A stretch of DNA of 64,000 nt, taken from the NCBI RefSeq assembly GCF_019316905.1, contig NZ_CP079216.1, forward strand, positions 248,001 through 312,000, in the 5' to 3' direction. Made by a program: the position numbers and the translations under genes. This DNA comes from Tessaracoccus palaemonis. GTDB taxonomy: Bacteria; Actinomycetota; Actinomycetes; Propionibacteriales; Propionibacteriaceae. Shown piece by piece: positions 16,358 to 25,851 of this stretch. The stretch's first letter is position 1. Each line of letters opens with the position of its first letter. The notes under the pieces are model-generated. The model had not been told where the DNA came from and ran no database searches. It was given only the letters and a program-made list of their open reading frames with translations.

Positions 16358-16666
16358 TCAGCCGATGAGGCCGGCGATCTGGTTTGCGGTGGCCTGGTTC
16401 TCGTCCTCGCGCTGGCCGTATTCGCGGAGAGTCTCGACGAGCGAGGTGTGGATCTTGTCCAGGCCCTGCTTGACCTTCTCGAACTCCGTGTCGAACTGGC
16501 GGTAGCCCTGCTGGAACGTCGTGGAGGCGTTTCCATGCCACCGGGAGGACAGGTCGGTCATCTGGCCCTGAAGGCGGGTCTGCAGCTGATGGATCTGCTG
16601 GTGCTTTGCCTCGATCTGCTGCGATGCCTTCTGCATCGCTGCCCGGTCTACGGACTTGTCTGCCAT
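16358..16666 (-). CDS. WXG100-family type VII secretion substrate (EsxB-like)
   Basis: A 102-residue ESAT-6/CFP-10-type protein. It has two Gln-rich helices, a canonical W-H-G turn in SSRWHGNAS near residue 43, and YGQRE in the C-terminal region as the YxxxD/E secretion signal recognised by EccC. It lies first in a two-gene minus-strand unit with the WED-bearing partner, downstream of eccB on the same strand (143-bp gap). The pair probably forms the secreted heterodimer of this ESX-4-like system. Export is inferred from motif and context. Confidence 0.88.
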   Translation of the reverse strand: MADKSVDRAAMQKASQQIEAKHQQIHQLQTRLQGQMTDLSSRWHGNASTTFQQGYRQFDTEFEKVKQGLDKIHTSLVETLREYGQREDENQATANQIAGLIG

Positions 16667-16808
16667 TCTCGCTGTCCCTTCGACGGTCGTCTGATGAATG
16701 TCGGGTGCACCTGGGCCCCGCCTCGGGCACGAGATTAGAACGGTTCAGGGTCACCCGCCACCCCGTTTCAGGGAAACAAGTAGCCGTACCTAGCCGGTCA
16801 GAGTCGTG

Positions 16809-18206
16809 TCACTCGCCGACGCCCGTGACGAAGCTCACGTCCAGCGAGACCCCCGCGGGCAGGGCCGGCGGCAGCAGTTTCAGCAGGCCGGACGGCACCG
16901 ATGTCGGCGTGACTCCGCCGTACCCGAGTGCACGTCGGGAGGCCATCGTCGGGATGCCGTACGAGCGGCCGTCCAGCAGGAGGGTGGCAGCGCCGTCGTC
17001 GCCGAGGGACTCCGAGTTGCGCAGGAGCGCGCCGCCCAGCGTCGGGATGGAGACGACATCCACGTAGGCCCCGCTGGGGCGTCCCTGGGTTGCCGGAATG
17101 TCCGGCGTCGTCTGGCCGACGCTCAGGGAGGCGCGTGACGGGTCGTCGCCCGAGAAGACGGCGCAGACGGAGGCGTCCTCGAGCGAGTTGTAGCCGGTCG
17201 GGCCCTCCAACTCGAACATGGGGATGTCGTCGGAGGACACCGACTCGACGTCCGGGTCCTTGAAGGGGGCCAGCTCTGCGTCGCTGATCTCCACCGGCGG
17301 GGAGTCGTCGCCCTGCTGCTGCTGGACGAGCTTCATGTCGAGGTAGGCGATGGCGGCGAGACCGGCGTCGAGCTGCACGTAGTAGCGCGACGGTGCGCTG
17401 TCGGTGCCCGCGACGACGGCCATCTGCCCGACGCGCAGGCCCCGGGGGCTGTTGTGGGCGGGCTCGCCGTAGCCGTCGATCTCGATCGGGTTGATCGGCT
17501 GGCCCGTGGGCAGCGCGGTGATCCAGGAGTCGCCCGGCTCGACGACGGGCAGGTTCTGGGCCAGGCCTGAGGACTCGCCGGGCCGGCTGTAGAGCTCATG
17601 CGTGCGGCCGCCGGCCACGAGGTACTCGGTCTTGTCGGAGGCTCTCGCGACGAACGCGAAGTCGCGGGTGCCGCCCTGGTCCGAGCCGAACTCGAGCGTG
17701 AGGTAACGGCCCCGGCCCGACGGCGCCGTCGAGCACAGCCGCACCGGGTAGGACTCGAGATCGGCGACAGCGGGCAGCTGACGGGGGGCGCCCTCGATCC
17801 CGACCTCGGGCTGCTGCGCGATGCCACGCAGCGCCTCGGTCGTCACCTCGATGACCCGAGGCGTTCCGGTCGCCTCGGCTCCGCCGGCCAGCAGCCGGGC
17901 AGAGGCGACGTCGGCCATCGGGTACAGCAGGTTGTCACGGTAGACGAAGAGCATTCCTGAGGTGGTGTCGGACAGGATGACGTTGTCCTCGCTGGTCCAG
18001 TCGTCGGTGGTCAGGCTGCCGCGGAGCATGCCGAACAGCGCCGTGCCGGCGAGCAGCACCACGCCGAGGAGGACCGAGACGAACGTCGCAACCCCCACGC
18101 GACGCAGCGGAGGGGTCGGGTTGTCGGGGTCGCGGTCGACGAAGGCCGCGATCATGCGGCGCGACGTGAAGGACTGAGCCTTCAGCAGGTCCTTGCGCGT
18201 CGCCAT
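16809..18206 (-). CDS. eccB: Type VII secretion core protein EccB
   Basis: A 465-residue core-complex subunit with a short cytoplasmic N-terminus, one transmembrane helix (about 38-60, VGVATFVSVLLGVVLLAG) and a large extracytoplasmic domain. The N-terminal MATRKDLLKAQSFTSRRM and the SGMLFVYRDNLLYPMADVASARLL region are typical of EccB, as is the repeated structure around the two cysteines (RLCSTAPSG and ASVCAVFSG) that can form a disulfide. ATG 18206 is preferred (AGGA 6-7 nt upstream); ATG 18212 would add two residues. It is transcribed divergently from eccE, and TAGAGT boxes for both orientations lie at 18239-18244 (-) and 18308-18313 (+). Confidence 0.92.
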   Translation of the reverse strand: MATRKDLLKAQSFTSRRMIAAFVDRDPDNPTPPLRRVGVATFVSVLLGVVLLAGTALFGMLRGSLTTDDWTSEDNVILSDTTSGMLFVYRDNLLYPMADVASARLLAGGAEATGTPRVIEVTTEALRGIAQQPEVGIEGAPRQLPAVADLESYPVRLCSTAPSGRGRYLTLEFGSDQGGTRDFAFVARASDKTEYLVAGGRTHELYSRPGESSGLAQNLPVVEPGDSWITALPTGQPINPIEIDGYGEPAHNSPRGLRVGQMAVVAGTDSAPSRYYVQLDAGLAAIAYLDMKLVQQQQGDDSPPVEISDAELAPFKDPDVESVSSDDIPMFELEGPTGYNSLEDASVCAVFSGDDPSRASLSVGQTTPDIPATQGRPSGAYVDVVSIPTLGGALLRNSESLGDDGAATLLLDGRSYGIPTMASRRALGYGGVTPTSVPSGLLKLLPPALPAGVSLDVSFVTGVGE

Positions 18207-18238
18207 GGCCATCCTGGTCTCGGGTGCGGTTCGGCGAC

Positions 18239-18313
18239 ACTCTAGCCGTCGGACGGGCGCCCGTGCCGCCTCAGCCGGAACCGTCGACGCCTGCCCCGCG
18301 GAACTCCTAGAGT
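18239..18313. promoter_or_regulatory. Divergent promoter region between eccB and eccE
   Basis: TAGAGT at 18239-18244 (minus) and TAGAGT at 18308-18313 (plus) face outward. Both would give short leaders: about 26 nt before eccB and about 40 nt before eccE. Confidence 0.4.
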
Positions 18314-18360
18314 GGGCCCGACGTGGCGCCGGCCGGGCGCCGACCCAGGACGGAGGGCGG

Positions 18361-19539
18361 ATGCTGCTCAGCACCCATGCCGCACGCTCGAGAACCCCGC
18401 GGCGGGCCGGGGCCGCACGGCTCAGGCTGATGGTCGTCGCCTGGCAGGTCGTGGCCGTGGCCCTCGTGGTGCTCGTCGGGCAGGGGCGATGGTGGTCGAT
18501 CGTCGCGGCGGGCGCGGTGCTGCTGGTCGCGCTGGTGCTGAGCCTGCCCGTCAACGGGCGCGCGCTGCCGGCCTCGCTCCGCATCCGGCGCGCCTTCCGA
18601 CGCCGGAAGCGACTGGTCGTCGTGGCCCCGGAGCAGGCACCGGAGCTGGTGCCGCTGGCCCAGTGGCTCCCGCGGCTCGCGCTCACGCAGATCCGTGATG
18701 CGCACGACACCGAGATCGGCGTGGTCGCCGACGGCGGTGCCTGGACCGGCGTGTTGGAGGTGACCGCGGATGATGCTCTCTTCGCCGACGGCGGGGCGCT
18801 GCTCGATCTCGCCGGCCTCGCGGCCCTGACCAGCCAGGACGATGTCCTGTTCGCCGGCATCCAGGTCGTCACGTTCACCGTCCCCGCGCCATCGGGCGCC
18901 ATGCTGCCGGCGGGTTCGCCGGCGCTGGACGCCTACCGGGGGATCGTCGCGGACGCGACGCCGCCCGCAGTCCGGAGAACCTGGATCGCGCTGAGGCTCG
19001 ACCCCCGGCTCTGTCTCGAGGCGGTCGAGCGTCGAGGCTCCGGGGAGGTCGGCGTGTTCGCGACCCTCCGGTTCGGGCTGCACCGCGCCCAGGCACTCCT
19101 CAAGCGTGGTGGCGTGGCGACGCGCCCGCTGGATACCGACGGCATCGCCGAGGCCCTTGCGCTCACCACCCTCGCCGACGACGCGGGTGCCTCTCCGCGC
19201 AGCCGCGAGGCCTGGGACGTCTGGGCGGGGGACGGGCTCGTGCACCAGTCCCGTGCGGTCGAGGGGCTGACGGTCGACCCGAGCGCCGCCTACCAGCAAC
19301 TGCTGGACGTGTCAGCCGGGCTGCCGGCCATGGTCGTCGTCACCTCTCTGACCATCACGCCGGATGATCGCCCACGCGGCGCGCTCCGGCTCGTCGCCCC
19401 CGACCGTGACGAGGCGGCCCGCGCCGGCGACGCGCTGGCGGCCGGACTTCCCACCGGTCTGCGGACGGGGCGGCCGGGCGGGGTCCAGGTGCCCGGTCTC
19501 GTCGCCACCGTGCCGCTCGGACGAAATGAGCTGCGATGA
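18361..19539 (+). CDS. eccE: Type VII secretion protein EccE
   Basis: A 392-residue protein with two adjacent transmembrane helices near the N-terminus (about 22-38 and 45-62), a basic turn (LRIRRAFRRRKRL) and a soluble C-terminal domain, the layout of EccE, the peripheral subunit of the ESX membrane complex. ATG 18361 follows GGAGGGCGG closely. The frame can be extended to 18193, but this would cross the putative promoter. It overlaps the next gene by 4 bp (ATGA). EccE is absent from the M. tuberculosis ESX-4 cluster but present in ESX-4 loci of other actinobacteria, which this resembles. Confidence 0.82.
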   Translation: MLLSTHAARSRTPRRAGAARLRLMVVAWQVVAVALVVLVGQGRWWSIVAAGAVLLVALVLSLPVNGRALPASLRIRRAFRRRKRLVVVAPEQAPELVPLAQWLPRLALTQIRDAHDTEIGVVADGGAWTGVLEVTADDALFADGGALLDLAGLAALTSQDDVLFAGIQVVTFTVPAPSGAMLPAGSPALDAYRGIVADATPPAVRRTWIALRLDPRLCLEAVERRGSGEVGVFATLRFGLHRAQALLKRGGVATRPLDTDGIAEALALTTLADDAGASPRSREAWDVWAGDGLVHQSRAVEGLTVDPSAAYQQLLDVSAGLPAMVVVTSLTITPDDRPRGALRLVAPDRDEAARAGDALAAGLPTGLRTGRPGGVQVPGLVATVPLGRNELR

Positions 19540-20189
19540 CCGAGATCACGTTCACCGACCAGGTGACGCCTGGCACGGTGCGGCGCATGTCGACCGGCCC
19601 GTCGGGACTTCTGCTCGGCGTCGGCCCCACGGGTCAGCCGATGACGCTCAGCCTGTTCAGGCCCCAGCCGACCCGGATCTTCGCCTCCCTACCCGAGTTC
19701 CAGATCTGGCTCGTCGCGTTCCGGGCCGTGTGCCTCGGCGCCCACCTGTCCGTCATCGCCGCCGACCACCGACGCTGGCTCACGTTGGCCGACGCGGTGC
19801 GGGCCGCGGGCGGCACCGTCGACGTGCTGCACGACGCCGATGCCCTGCCCGGACGCGGGCGTCCCTACCGGCCGAGCCTCATCGTCGACGAGGTGGAGGC
19901 CGTCCCCGCCACCCGACGCCTGGGGGCGTGGCAGTCGGTGCTCGCGGTCGGCGACCCCGGAGCCTCGGCGGCCGTCGCGATGCTCCGTGCCAGCGACGCC
20001 GCTCTGATCGCACCGCTGGAGTCGCGCGCGGCGGAGCAGTTGCGCCGCGCCTACGCGTTGACGTCCGGGCAGGTGCGAACCGCCGCGGACATCGGTGCCT
20101 CCGAGGTCGCGTTGGCGACGTTTCGGCGCGTGGCGACCGTGACCGTTGTCCCGTCCGCCGAGGAGTACCGGCTGCTGTTCGGCGGCTAG
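19536..20189 (+). CDS. ESX-locus protein of unknown function
   Basis: I do not recognise this 217-residue protein. It is soluble with no signal peptide, and alternates short strands and helices: VRRMSTGPSGLLLGVGPTGQ, HLSVIAADHRRWLTLADAVRA, RPSLIVDEVEAVPATR, SVLAVGDPGA and a C-terminal VTVVPSAEEYRLLFGG. This alpha/beta pattern resembles a degenerate nucleotide-binding fold, but no Walker A is present; LIVDE could be a Walker B-like relic. It overlaps eccE by 4 bp and ends convergently with eccD (4-bp overlap), so it is embedded in the ESX core. It probably acts as a cytoplasmic accessory to EccE or EccC, which is inference from position only. Confidence 0.75.
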   Translation: MTEITFTDQVTPGTVRRMSTGPSGLLLGVGPTGQPMTLSLFRPQPTRIFASLPEFQIWLVAFRAVCLGAHLSVIAADHRRWLTLADAVRAAGGTVDVLHDADALPGRGRPYRPSLIVDEVEAVPATRRLGAWQSVLAVGDPGASAAVAMLRASDAALIAPLESRAAEQLRRAYALTSGQVRTAADIGASEVALATFRRVATVTVVPSAEEYRLLFGG

Positions 20190-21610
20190 AACAGCGTCCC
20201 GAAGTACGCGTAGAGGTTCATCACGCCGAGCAGGCAGGGCACGATGCCGATGATCGCGACCCACTCCAGCACATCGCCCCAGCGTCCCCACGACGGCGAC
20301 AGGATCCGGCTGTACGTGGCGGCCGAGTAGTGCGCGAACCCGTAGGTCAGCGCCAGGCAGAGCAGCAGCACCACGCCCATCCCCGTCAGCGACCCCGCGG
20401 CCGCGATGCCCACCGCGAGGAGGGCCGTCGCCAGCGTCACGCCGCCGCCGAGCAGCAGTGAGAGCCGCTGGCTGAAGCCGACGAAGGCCCTCGCGCGCAG
20501 CAGGAAGGCCACGGCGATGCAGACCACCAGCAGCGTCGACCAGAGCGACGACTGCGTCAGCACGAGCAGGCTCGCCAGCACGGCCGTCGCGGACGCCGCG
20601 GCGAGCAGTGCCGCCAACAGCTTGTCGGCCAGGATCGCCCGGCCGACGATGTCCGGCTGCACGGGCGTCTCGTCGGCCAGCATCGCCTCGGTCGTCACGG
20701 GCAGGTTGGGCAGCGCGATGCCGGCCACCCGGTAGCTGAGCGACGGCAGCGCGGTCGTCACGAACGCCATGGCGGTCATGGTGATGGCCGCGACGGCGAC
20801 GTCATGCCCGGGCCACAGCAGCATCGCCGCGGCCGTGACGACGACGAGGACCGCGGTCAGGGCCACCGCGCACAGGGCCATGACGCTGACCCGCGCGCCC
20901 AGGGCGCAGGCCGTGGCGGCCACCAGGATCAACGACGCCGCAAGGATCACGCGCACCGCCAGCGGGACCACGTCGGCGAACGGCTCGGCGACGAACCAGC
21001 CCGCGATTCCGGCCAGCGCGCAACTCGACCACGCGAGTGCCGTCGCGGTCTGGGTCGCCCGCGCCGCTCGTGCCAGCGCGACGGCACCGATGCAGGCGGC
21101 GAAGCCCAGGAACCCGGCTGCCGCGACCGCCAGGATGAACGGGATCCGCACCGACGGGTCGACACGGGCCAGGTCGGGGTCGACGGCGGGTTGGGCCAGC
21201 AGCACCAGCAACGGGAGTCCGATGAGGAGGCACATCGTGACGGCGAGAGCGAGGCGCTGTGAGTGGCGCGCCGCCCACGACGGGCGGGTGGTGGTCGCGC
21301 TGGCCACGGCGTCGACGACGTCGTCGAACGCGGCGTCCGGCATCGCGTCCTCCCTGTGCCGCAGGTAGAGCGTCTCACCGTCGCGCAGATGCAGTTCGGA
21401 GACTGGCACGAAGAGGTCGAAGGGGTCGACTCCCAGGCGCTGGAGGACCCACGTGTGCACCGCGTCGGTGGGCGAGTTTGCCTCCATGCCGGTGAACCGC
21501 AGGATGCTGGGCAGCTGCTCACCGAGCGTCACACTGCCCGGCAGGGCCAGGTCCACCCGGCGGCTGCTGGAGATGATGGTGACGCGAGCCAGATCGTCGG
21601 TGCTACTCAC
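20186..21610 (-). CDS. eccD: Type VII secretion integral membrane protein EccD
   Basis: A 474-residue channel subunit. Residues 1-90 form the ubiquitin-like YukD domain (LARVTIISSSRRVDLALPGS...ELHLRDGETLYLRHR). About eleven hydrophobic helices follow from residue 125 to the C-terminus. GTG 21610 is chosen: TAGGGT ends 7 nt upstream, giving a leaderless start, and the protein then begins MSSTDDLARVT as in other EccDs. The ATG at 21661 would add an unlikely 17-residue tail. It is divergent from eccC with about 110 bp between them, and its 3' end overlaps the unknown gene by 4 bp. Confidence 0.92.
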   Translation of the reverse strand: MSSTDDLARVTIISSSRRVDLALPGSVTLGEQLPSILRFTGMEANSPTDAVHTWVLQRLGVDPFDLFVPVSELHLRDGETLYLRHREDAMPDAAFDDVVDAVASATTTRPSWAARHSQRLALAVTMCLLIGLPLLVLLAQPAVDPDLARVDPSVRIPFILAVAAAGFLGFAACIGAVALARAARATQTATALAWSSCALAGIAGWFVAEPFADVVPLAVRVILAASLILVAATACALGARVSVMALCAVALTAVLVVVTAAAMLLWPGHDVAVAAITMTAMAFVTTALPSLSYRVAGIALPNLPVTTEAMLADETPVQPDIVGRAILADKLLAALLAAASATAVLASLLVLTQSSLWSTLLVVCIAVAFLLRARAFVGFSQRLSLLLGGGVTLATALLAVGIAAAGSLTGMGVVLLLCLALTYGFAHYSAATYSRILSPSWGRWGDVLEWVAIIGIVPCLLGVMNLYAYFGTLF

Positions 21611-21617
21611 GTCGGTA

Positions 21618-21623
21618 ACCCTA
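21618..21623 (-). promoter_or_regulatory. Candidate leaderless -10 box of eccD
   Basis: TAGGGT on the minus strand ends 7 nt before GTG 21610. No Shine-Dalgarno intervenes. Confidence 0.5.
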
Positions 21624-21720
21624 ACGTCCCGGGCGGCGCGTGCGGTGGACACGATCCGCATCGTGCATCGGCGGCCGCCGGTTCCTATACGTTTGGCATC
21701 CAGCAGAAAGGGTGGTGCGG

Positions 21721-24700
21721 ATGGGGCTCATCACGTTTCATCGACCCGGTCGGGTGACGCCGCCGCCGATGCCGCGGGGCGATCTCCTCCTGGAGTCGCC
21801 GCCCGAGATCCCACCGCCCTCCCCGTCGAAGCCCTTCGGGAATGCGCTGCGGATGCTGCCCATGGTGGCGGGCGGGCTGGCGATGGGCCTGATGTTCATG
21901 GGCGGCGGGCTCGGCGGGTCCGGGACGCTGCGCGGCGTGATCGGGGGCCTGTACGCCGTCTCGATGATCGGGATGATGCTGTCCCAGACCGGCAGGCAGA
22001 ACGACGACCAGTCCGCGCAGCTTGACGCCAACCGCCGCGACTACTTCCGTTACCTGGCCCAGACCCGGCGGGCCTTCATGAAGACGGCCGACGAGCAGCG
22101 GGCCAGCGTCGCGTTCCGGCACCCCGCCCCCGACTCGCTCTGGACCGTCGTCGGCGGCCCAAGGATGTGGGAGCGCAGGCCAGCCGACGAGGACTTCGGC
22201 TCCGTGCGGCTGTCGGTGGGTGGCCAGCAGTCTGCCCGCCGGATCACCCCTCCGGAGGCGCAACCCGTCGAGGACCTCGAGCCGCTCACCACCGGCGCCC
22301 TGCGCCGCTTCGTCCGGACCCACCGCGTGATCCCGTCGGTCCCGCTCGCCGTCGACCTGCGCGGCTTCCACACCGTCTCGCTGGTGGGCGACGAGGAGGC
22401 CTGCCGGCGCGTCGCGTTCGCGATGGTCGCGCAGCTCGTCACCTGGCATGCACCGGGCGACGTCGCGCTGATGGTCGCCGCGGCTCCCGGCCGGCAGGCC
22501 GCGTGGGAGTGGGTCAAGTGGCTGCCCCACCTCCGCCACCCCGTCGATGCCGACGCCCTCGGCCCGCTGCGCATGTTCGCCACGGGCGCCACCGAGCTGT
22601 CGCAGCTCGCGGTCTCGGCGCAGGGGGCGGAGGAGCAGCCATCACTGCGCGTGATCGTCACGGATCAGGTTCCCGGCGTCGCGTCGCGGCAGTTCCTGAC
22701 GCCGGCCACGCACGTCGTGACCCTGGACGTCACCGGCGAGCGGGACGTGCCGCGGACTCTCGAGCCGGGGGCCGCGGTGCTCGAGGTCACGCCCGACGCG
22801 ATCGTCCTGCACCGCAGCACCAAGGAGGCGGCGCACGCCCGAACCCCGTTCGGGCGACCCGACCGCGTGCCCGCCGTGTACTGCGAGATGCTGGCCCGCG
22901 CCATGGCCGCCTACCGGCTGCCCGACGCGCAGGACGGCGACGTCGCGGCCGGCGACTCCGGACTCGAGCCCGTCCGCGACTTCCCGACGCTGCTCGGCGC
23001 CGGCGACCCGCTGACGCTCGACCCGCGCGTCGCCTGGCGCCCCCGACCGCTGCGCCAGCAGCTCCGCATCCCGATCGGCACAGCCGACGACGGCAGCCCC
23101 GTCGAGCTCGACCTCAAGGAGTCGGCCCAGGGTGGCATGGGTCCACACGGCATCTGCATCGGCGCCACCGGCTCCGGCAAGTCGGAGCTGCTGCGCACGC
23201 TGGTGCTCGGGCTCGCCATGACGCACTCCACCGAGCAGCTCAACTTCATCCTCGTCGACTTCAAGGGCGGCGCCACGTTCCTCGGGTTGGAGGACCTGCC
23301 GCACGTCTCCGCCGTCATCACCAACCTGGCCGACGAGCTGAGCCTCGTCGAGCGGATGTCCGACGCGATCGGCGGCGAGCTCGACCGCCGCATGGAGGTG
23401 CTCCGCTCCGCGGGCAACTTCAAGAACCGCGACGACTATGAGGCTGCCCGCCGGGCCGGCGCCGACCTCGAGCCGATGCCGAGCCTTGTGATCATCGTCG
23501 ACGAGTTCTCGGAGCTACTGACGGCCAGGCCCGAGTTCATCGACCTCTTCGTGCAGATCGGGCGCGTCGGCCGGTCGATCGCCGTCCACCAGCTGCTCGC
23601 GTCGCAGCGCCTGGAGGAGAACCGGCTGCGTGGCCTCGACACGTTCCTGTCCTACCGCATCGCCCTGCGGACCTTCTCGCCGTCGGAGTCGCGCGCCGTC
23701 ATCGGAGTCCCGGACGCCTACGAGCTGCCGACCCCGCCCGGCAACGGCTACCTCAAGTTCGACACCACCGGCCTGACGAGGTTCAAGGCCGCCTACGTCT
23801 CCGGCCCCTGGCACGATCCGTCGGCCCTCGGCCGTGGCGACGACCAGCGCGCCGACGACCTCGACGCGCCTCTGACGAGGGGGTGGATGCCCCCCGTCCT
23901 GGAGTTCGGCACGGACTACGTCGCGCCGGTGACGCCTCCCAACGACCTCCCCGGGTCGTCGAGCTCGGGTCCCGGGTCGTTGAGCTTGTCGAAACGCCCT
24001 GAGCTTGTCGAAGGGTCGGACCTCGGCCCAGACGCCTCGCTGCGCTCGGCGCCCCTCGACAAGCTCGGGGAACCGGGGAAGCTCAACGAACCCAAGGACG
24101 ACGACGCCGAGACGTTGCTGGGCATCGCGGTGGGCCGGCTCAGGGGGCACGGGCGCCCTGCCCGGAGGGTGTGGCTCCCGCCGCTGGACCTGCCTCCGAC
24201 GATGGACCAGCTGCTCGGCGGGCTCGCCGACGTCGAGGGACGGGGTCTGCAGGTCGCCGACCCCTCACGGCAGGGGAGGCTCCGCGCCCCGGTGGGACTC
24301 ATCGACCGGCCGCGGCAGCAGCGTCGTGACCCGTGGTGGATCGATTTCTCCGGCTCAGGCGGCAACCTGGCGGTGGTCGGCGGGCCGCAGTCGGGCAAGT
24401 CGATGGCCCTGCGCGCCACCATCGCGGGCCTCGCGCTGACCCACACGCCGCAGGAGGTCGGGTTCTACGTACTCGACTTCGGCGGCGGGGCACTCACCTC
24501 GATGCGGCGCCTCGCGCACATCGGTGCGGTGACCGGCCGCCTCGACGTCGACCGCGTGCGACGTACCGTTGCGGAGCTGACATCGCTGCGCGCCGCCCGC
24601 GAGCGCCAGTTCGCCGACCTGGGCATCGACTCGATGACCACCTACCGCCAGGCGCGCCGCGACGGGTCGGTCCCGGCCGACCGGTTCCCGACCGACGTCT

Positions 24701-25851
24701 TCCTGGTGATCGACGGCTGGGCGACCCTCAAGACGGAGTTCGAGACCCTGGAGCCGCAGGTGCAGGCGCTGGCGAACGGCGGCCTCGGTTATGGCATCCA
24801 CGTGTTCGTCTCGGCGGCCAGGCCCTCCGAGATCCGGGCCGCGACACTCGACGCGCTCCAGTCGCGGATCGAGCTCAAGCTCGGCGACCCGTTCGACTCG
24901 ACGATCGACCGACACGCGCAGGCCGGCGTGCCCGTCGCGCGACCCGGCCGCGGGCTGACCGGCGGGGCACTCCACGCGCTCATCGGCCTGCCGCGGGTCG
25001 ACTCCGTCACGGGGGTCGACGACGTCTCCGCCGGCCAGCGCAACTTCATCGCCGCCGTCAACGGGGCATGGAAGGGCCCACGCGCCGCGGAGGTCAGGCT
25101 GCTGCCCGAAGACCTGGAGATGTCGGCGCTGCCGGCCATCACGCCCGGCCCCGACCGGCGGATCCCGTTCGCCGTCGACGAGCTGGAGATCGCCCCTGTC
25201 TGGTTCGACCCGATGGCCGACCCGCACCTGGTCGCGATCGGCGGCCCCGAGTCGGGCAAGTCGAACCTGCTGCGGCTGTTCCTGCGAGGCATCACCACCC
25301 GGTTCACGGCCAGCGAGGCCAAGGTCATGATCGTCGACTACCGGCGGTCGCTGCTCGGCGAGGTCGAGTCGGAGCACCTGATCGGCTACTACCCGTCCGC
25401 GGCGGCCGCGACGCCGATGCTGCAGCAGACGGCCGAGGCCGTGCGCGCGCGCCTGCCGGGGCCGGACGTCACGCAGCAGCAGCTGCGGGACCGGTCCTGG
25501 TGGACGGGCGCCGAGGTGTTCCTGGTCGTCGACGACTACGACCTGGTCGCCGCCCCGTCGGGCAACCCGATGGCCGTGTTCGCGGACCTGGTCAACCAGG
25601 CCGGCGACATCGGCCTGCACATCATCCTCGCCCGCTCGTTCGGCGGCGCGGGGCGGGCGGTGTTCGGCGACCCGCTGATCTCGCGGATGAAGGAGTCGGT
25701 CAATCCGGCGCTGGTGCTGAGCGGCAACCGCGAGGAGGGCAACCTGTACGGCGACGTCAAGGGCGCGCCGATGCCCGCAGGCCGCGGCACGCTCGTCACC
25801 CGGGCGTTCACGGGGCTCGTCCAGACGGCGAAGGTGCCCCCACGCGCCTGA
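21721..25851 (+). CDS. eccC: Type VII secretion ATPase EccC, single chain with three ATPase domains
   Basis: A 1376-residue motor that recruits and drives export of WXG100 substrates. Two transmembrane helices lie near residues 44-80 (ALRMLPMVAGGLAMGLMF and following). Three FtsK/SpoIIIE-type domains have Walker A GATGSGKS (about 481), GGPQSGKS (about 887) and GGPESGKS (about 1174), with Walker B LVIIVDEFSE, VFLVIDGWAT and VFLVVDDYDL. Only the first has the canonical Asp-Glu pair; the others resemble the degenerate substrate-binding domains of known EccCs. A 49-residue linker insert between domains 1 and 2 (about 744-792) is a translated copy of repeat A. ATG 21721 follows AAAGGGTGG. The gene ends directly against mycP in convergent orientation. 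Confidence 0.95.
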   Translation: MGLITFHRPGRVTPPPMPRGDLLLESPPEIPPPSPSKPFGNALRMLPMVAGGLAMGLMFMGGGLGGSGTLRGVIGGLYAVSMIGMMLSQTGRQNDDQSAQLDANRRDYFRYLAQTRRAFMKTADEQRASVAFRHPAPDSLWTVVGGPRMWERRPADEDFGSVRLSVGGQQSARRITPPEAQPVEDLEPLTTGALRRFVRTHRVIPSVPLAVDLRGFHTVSLVGDEEACRRVAFAMVAQLVTWHAPGDVALMVAAAPGRQAAWEWVKWLPHLRHPVDADALGPLRMFATGATELSQLAVSAQGAEEQPSLRVIVTDQVPGVASRQFLTPATHVVTLDVTGERDVPRTLEPGAAVLEVTPDAIVLHRSTKEAAHARTPFGRPDRVPAVYCEMLARAMAAYRLPDAQDGDVAAGDSGLEPVRDFPTLLGAGDPLTLDPRVAWRPRPLRQQLRIPIGTADDGSPVELDLKESAQGGMGPHGICIGATGSGKSELLRTLVLGLAMTHSTEQLNFILVDFKGGATFLGLEDLPHVSAVITNLADELSLVERMSDAIGGELDRRMEVLRSAGNFKNRDDYEAARRAGADLEPMPSLVIIVDEFSELLTARPEFIDLFVQIGRVGRSIAVHQLLASQRLEENRLRGLDTFLSYRIALRTFSPSESRAVIGVPDAYELPTPPGNGYLKFDTTGLTRFKAAYVSGPWHDPSALGRGDDQRADDLDAPLTRGWMPPVLEFGTDYVAPVTPPNDLPGSSSSGPGSLSLSKRPELVEGSDLGPDASLRSAPLDKLGEPGKLNEPKDDDAETLLGIAVGRLRGHGRPARRVWLPPLDLPPTMDQLLGGLADVEGRGLQVADPSRQGRLRAPVGLIDRPRQQRRDPWWIDFSGSGGNLAVVGGPQSGKSMALRATIAGLALTHTPQEVGFYVLDFGGGALTSMRRLAHIGAVTGRLDVDRVRRTVAELTSLRAARERQFADLGIDSMTTYRQARRDGSVPADRFPTDVFLVIDGWATLKTEFETLEPQVQALANGGLGYGIHVFVSAARPSEIRAATLDALQSRIELKLGDPFDSTIDRHAQAGVPVARPGRGLTGGALHALIGLPRVDSVTGVDDVSAGQRNFIAAVNGAWKGPRAAEVRLLPEDLEMSALPAITPGPDRRIPFAVDELEIAPVWFDPMADPHLVAIGGPESGKSNLLRLFLRGITTRFTASEAKVMIVDYRRSLLGEVESEHLIGYYPSAAAATPMLQQTAEAVRARLPGPDVTQQQLRDRSWWTGAEVFLVVDDYDLVAAPSGNPMAVFADLVNQAGDIGLHIILARSFGGAGRAVFGDPLISRMKESVNPALVLSGNREEGNLYGDVKGAPMPAGRGTLVTRAFTGLVQTAKVPPRA
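23953..24095. repeat. Family A repeat inserted in frame within eccC
   Basis: TTGAGCTTGTCGAAACGCCC, then TGAGCTTGTCGAAGGGTCGG, then GCCTCGCTGCGCTCGGCGCC and CCTCGACAAGCTCGGGGAACC are recognisable arms of repeat A. They keep the eccC frame open and encode SLSLSKRPELVEGS and ASLRSAPLDKLGEP, peptides otherwise seen only in spurious frames of the intergenic repeats. Confidence 0.88.
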
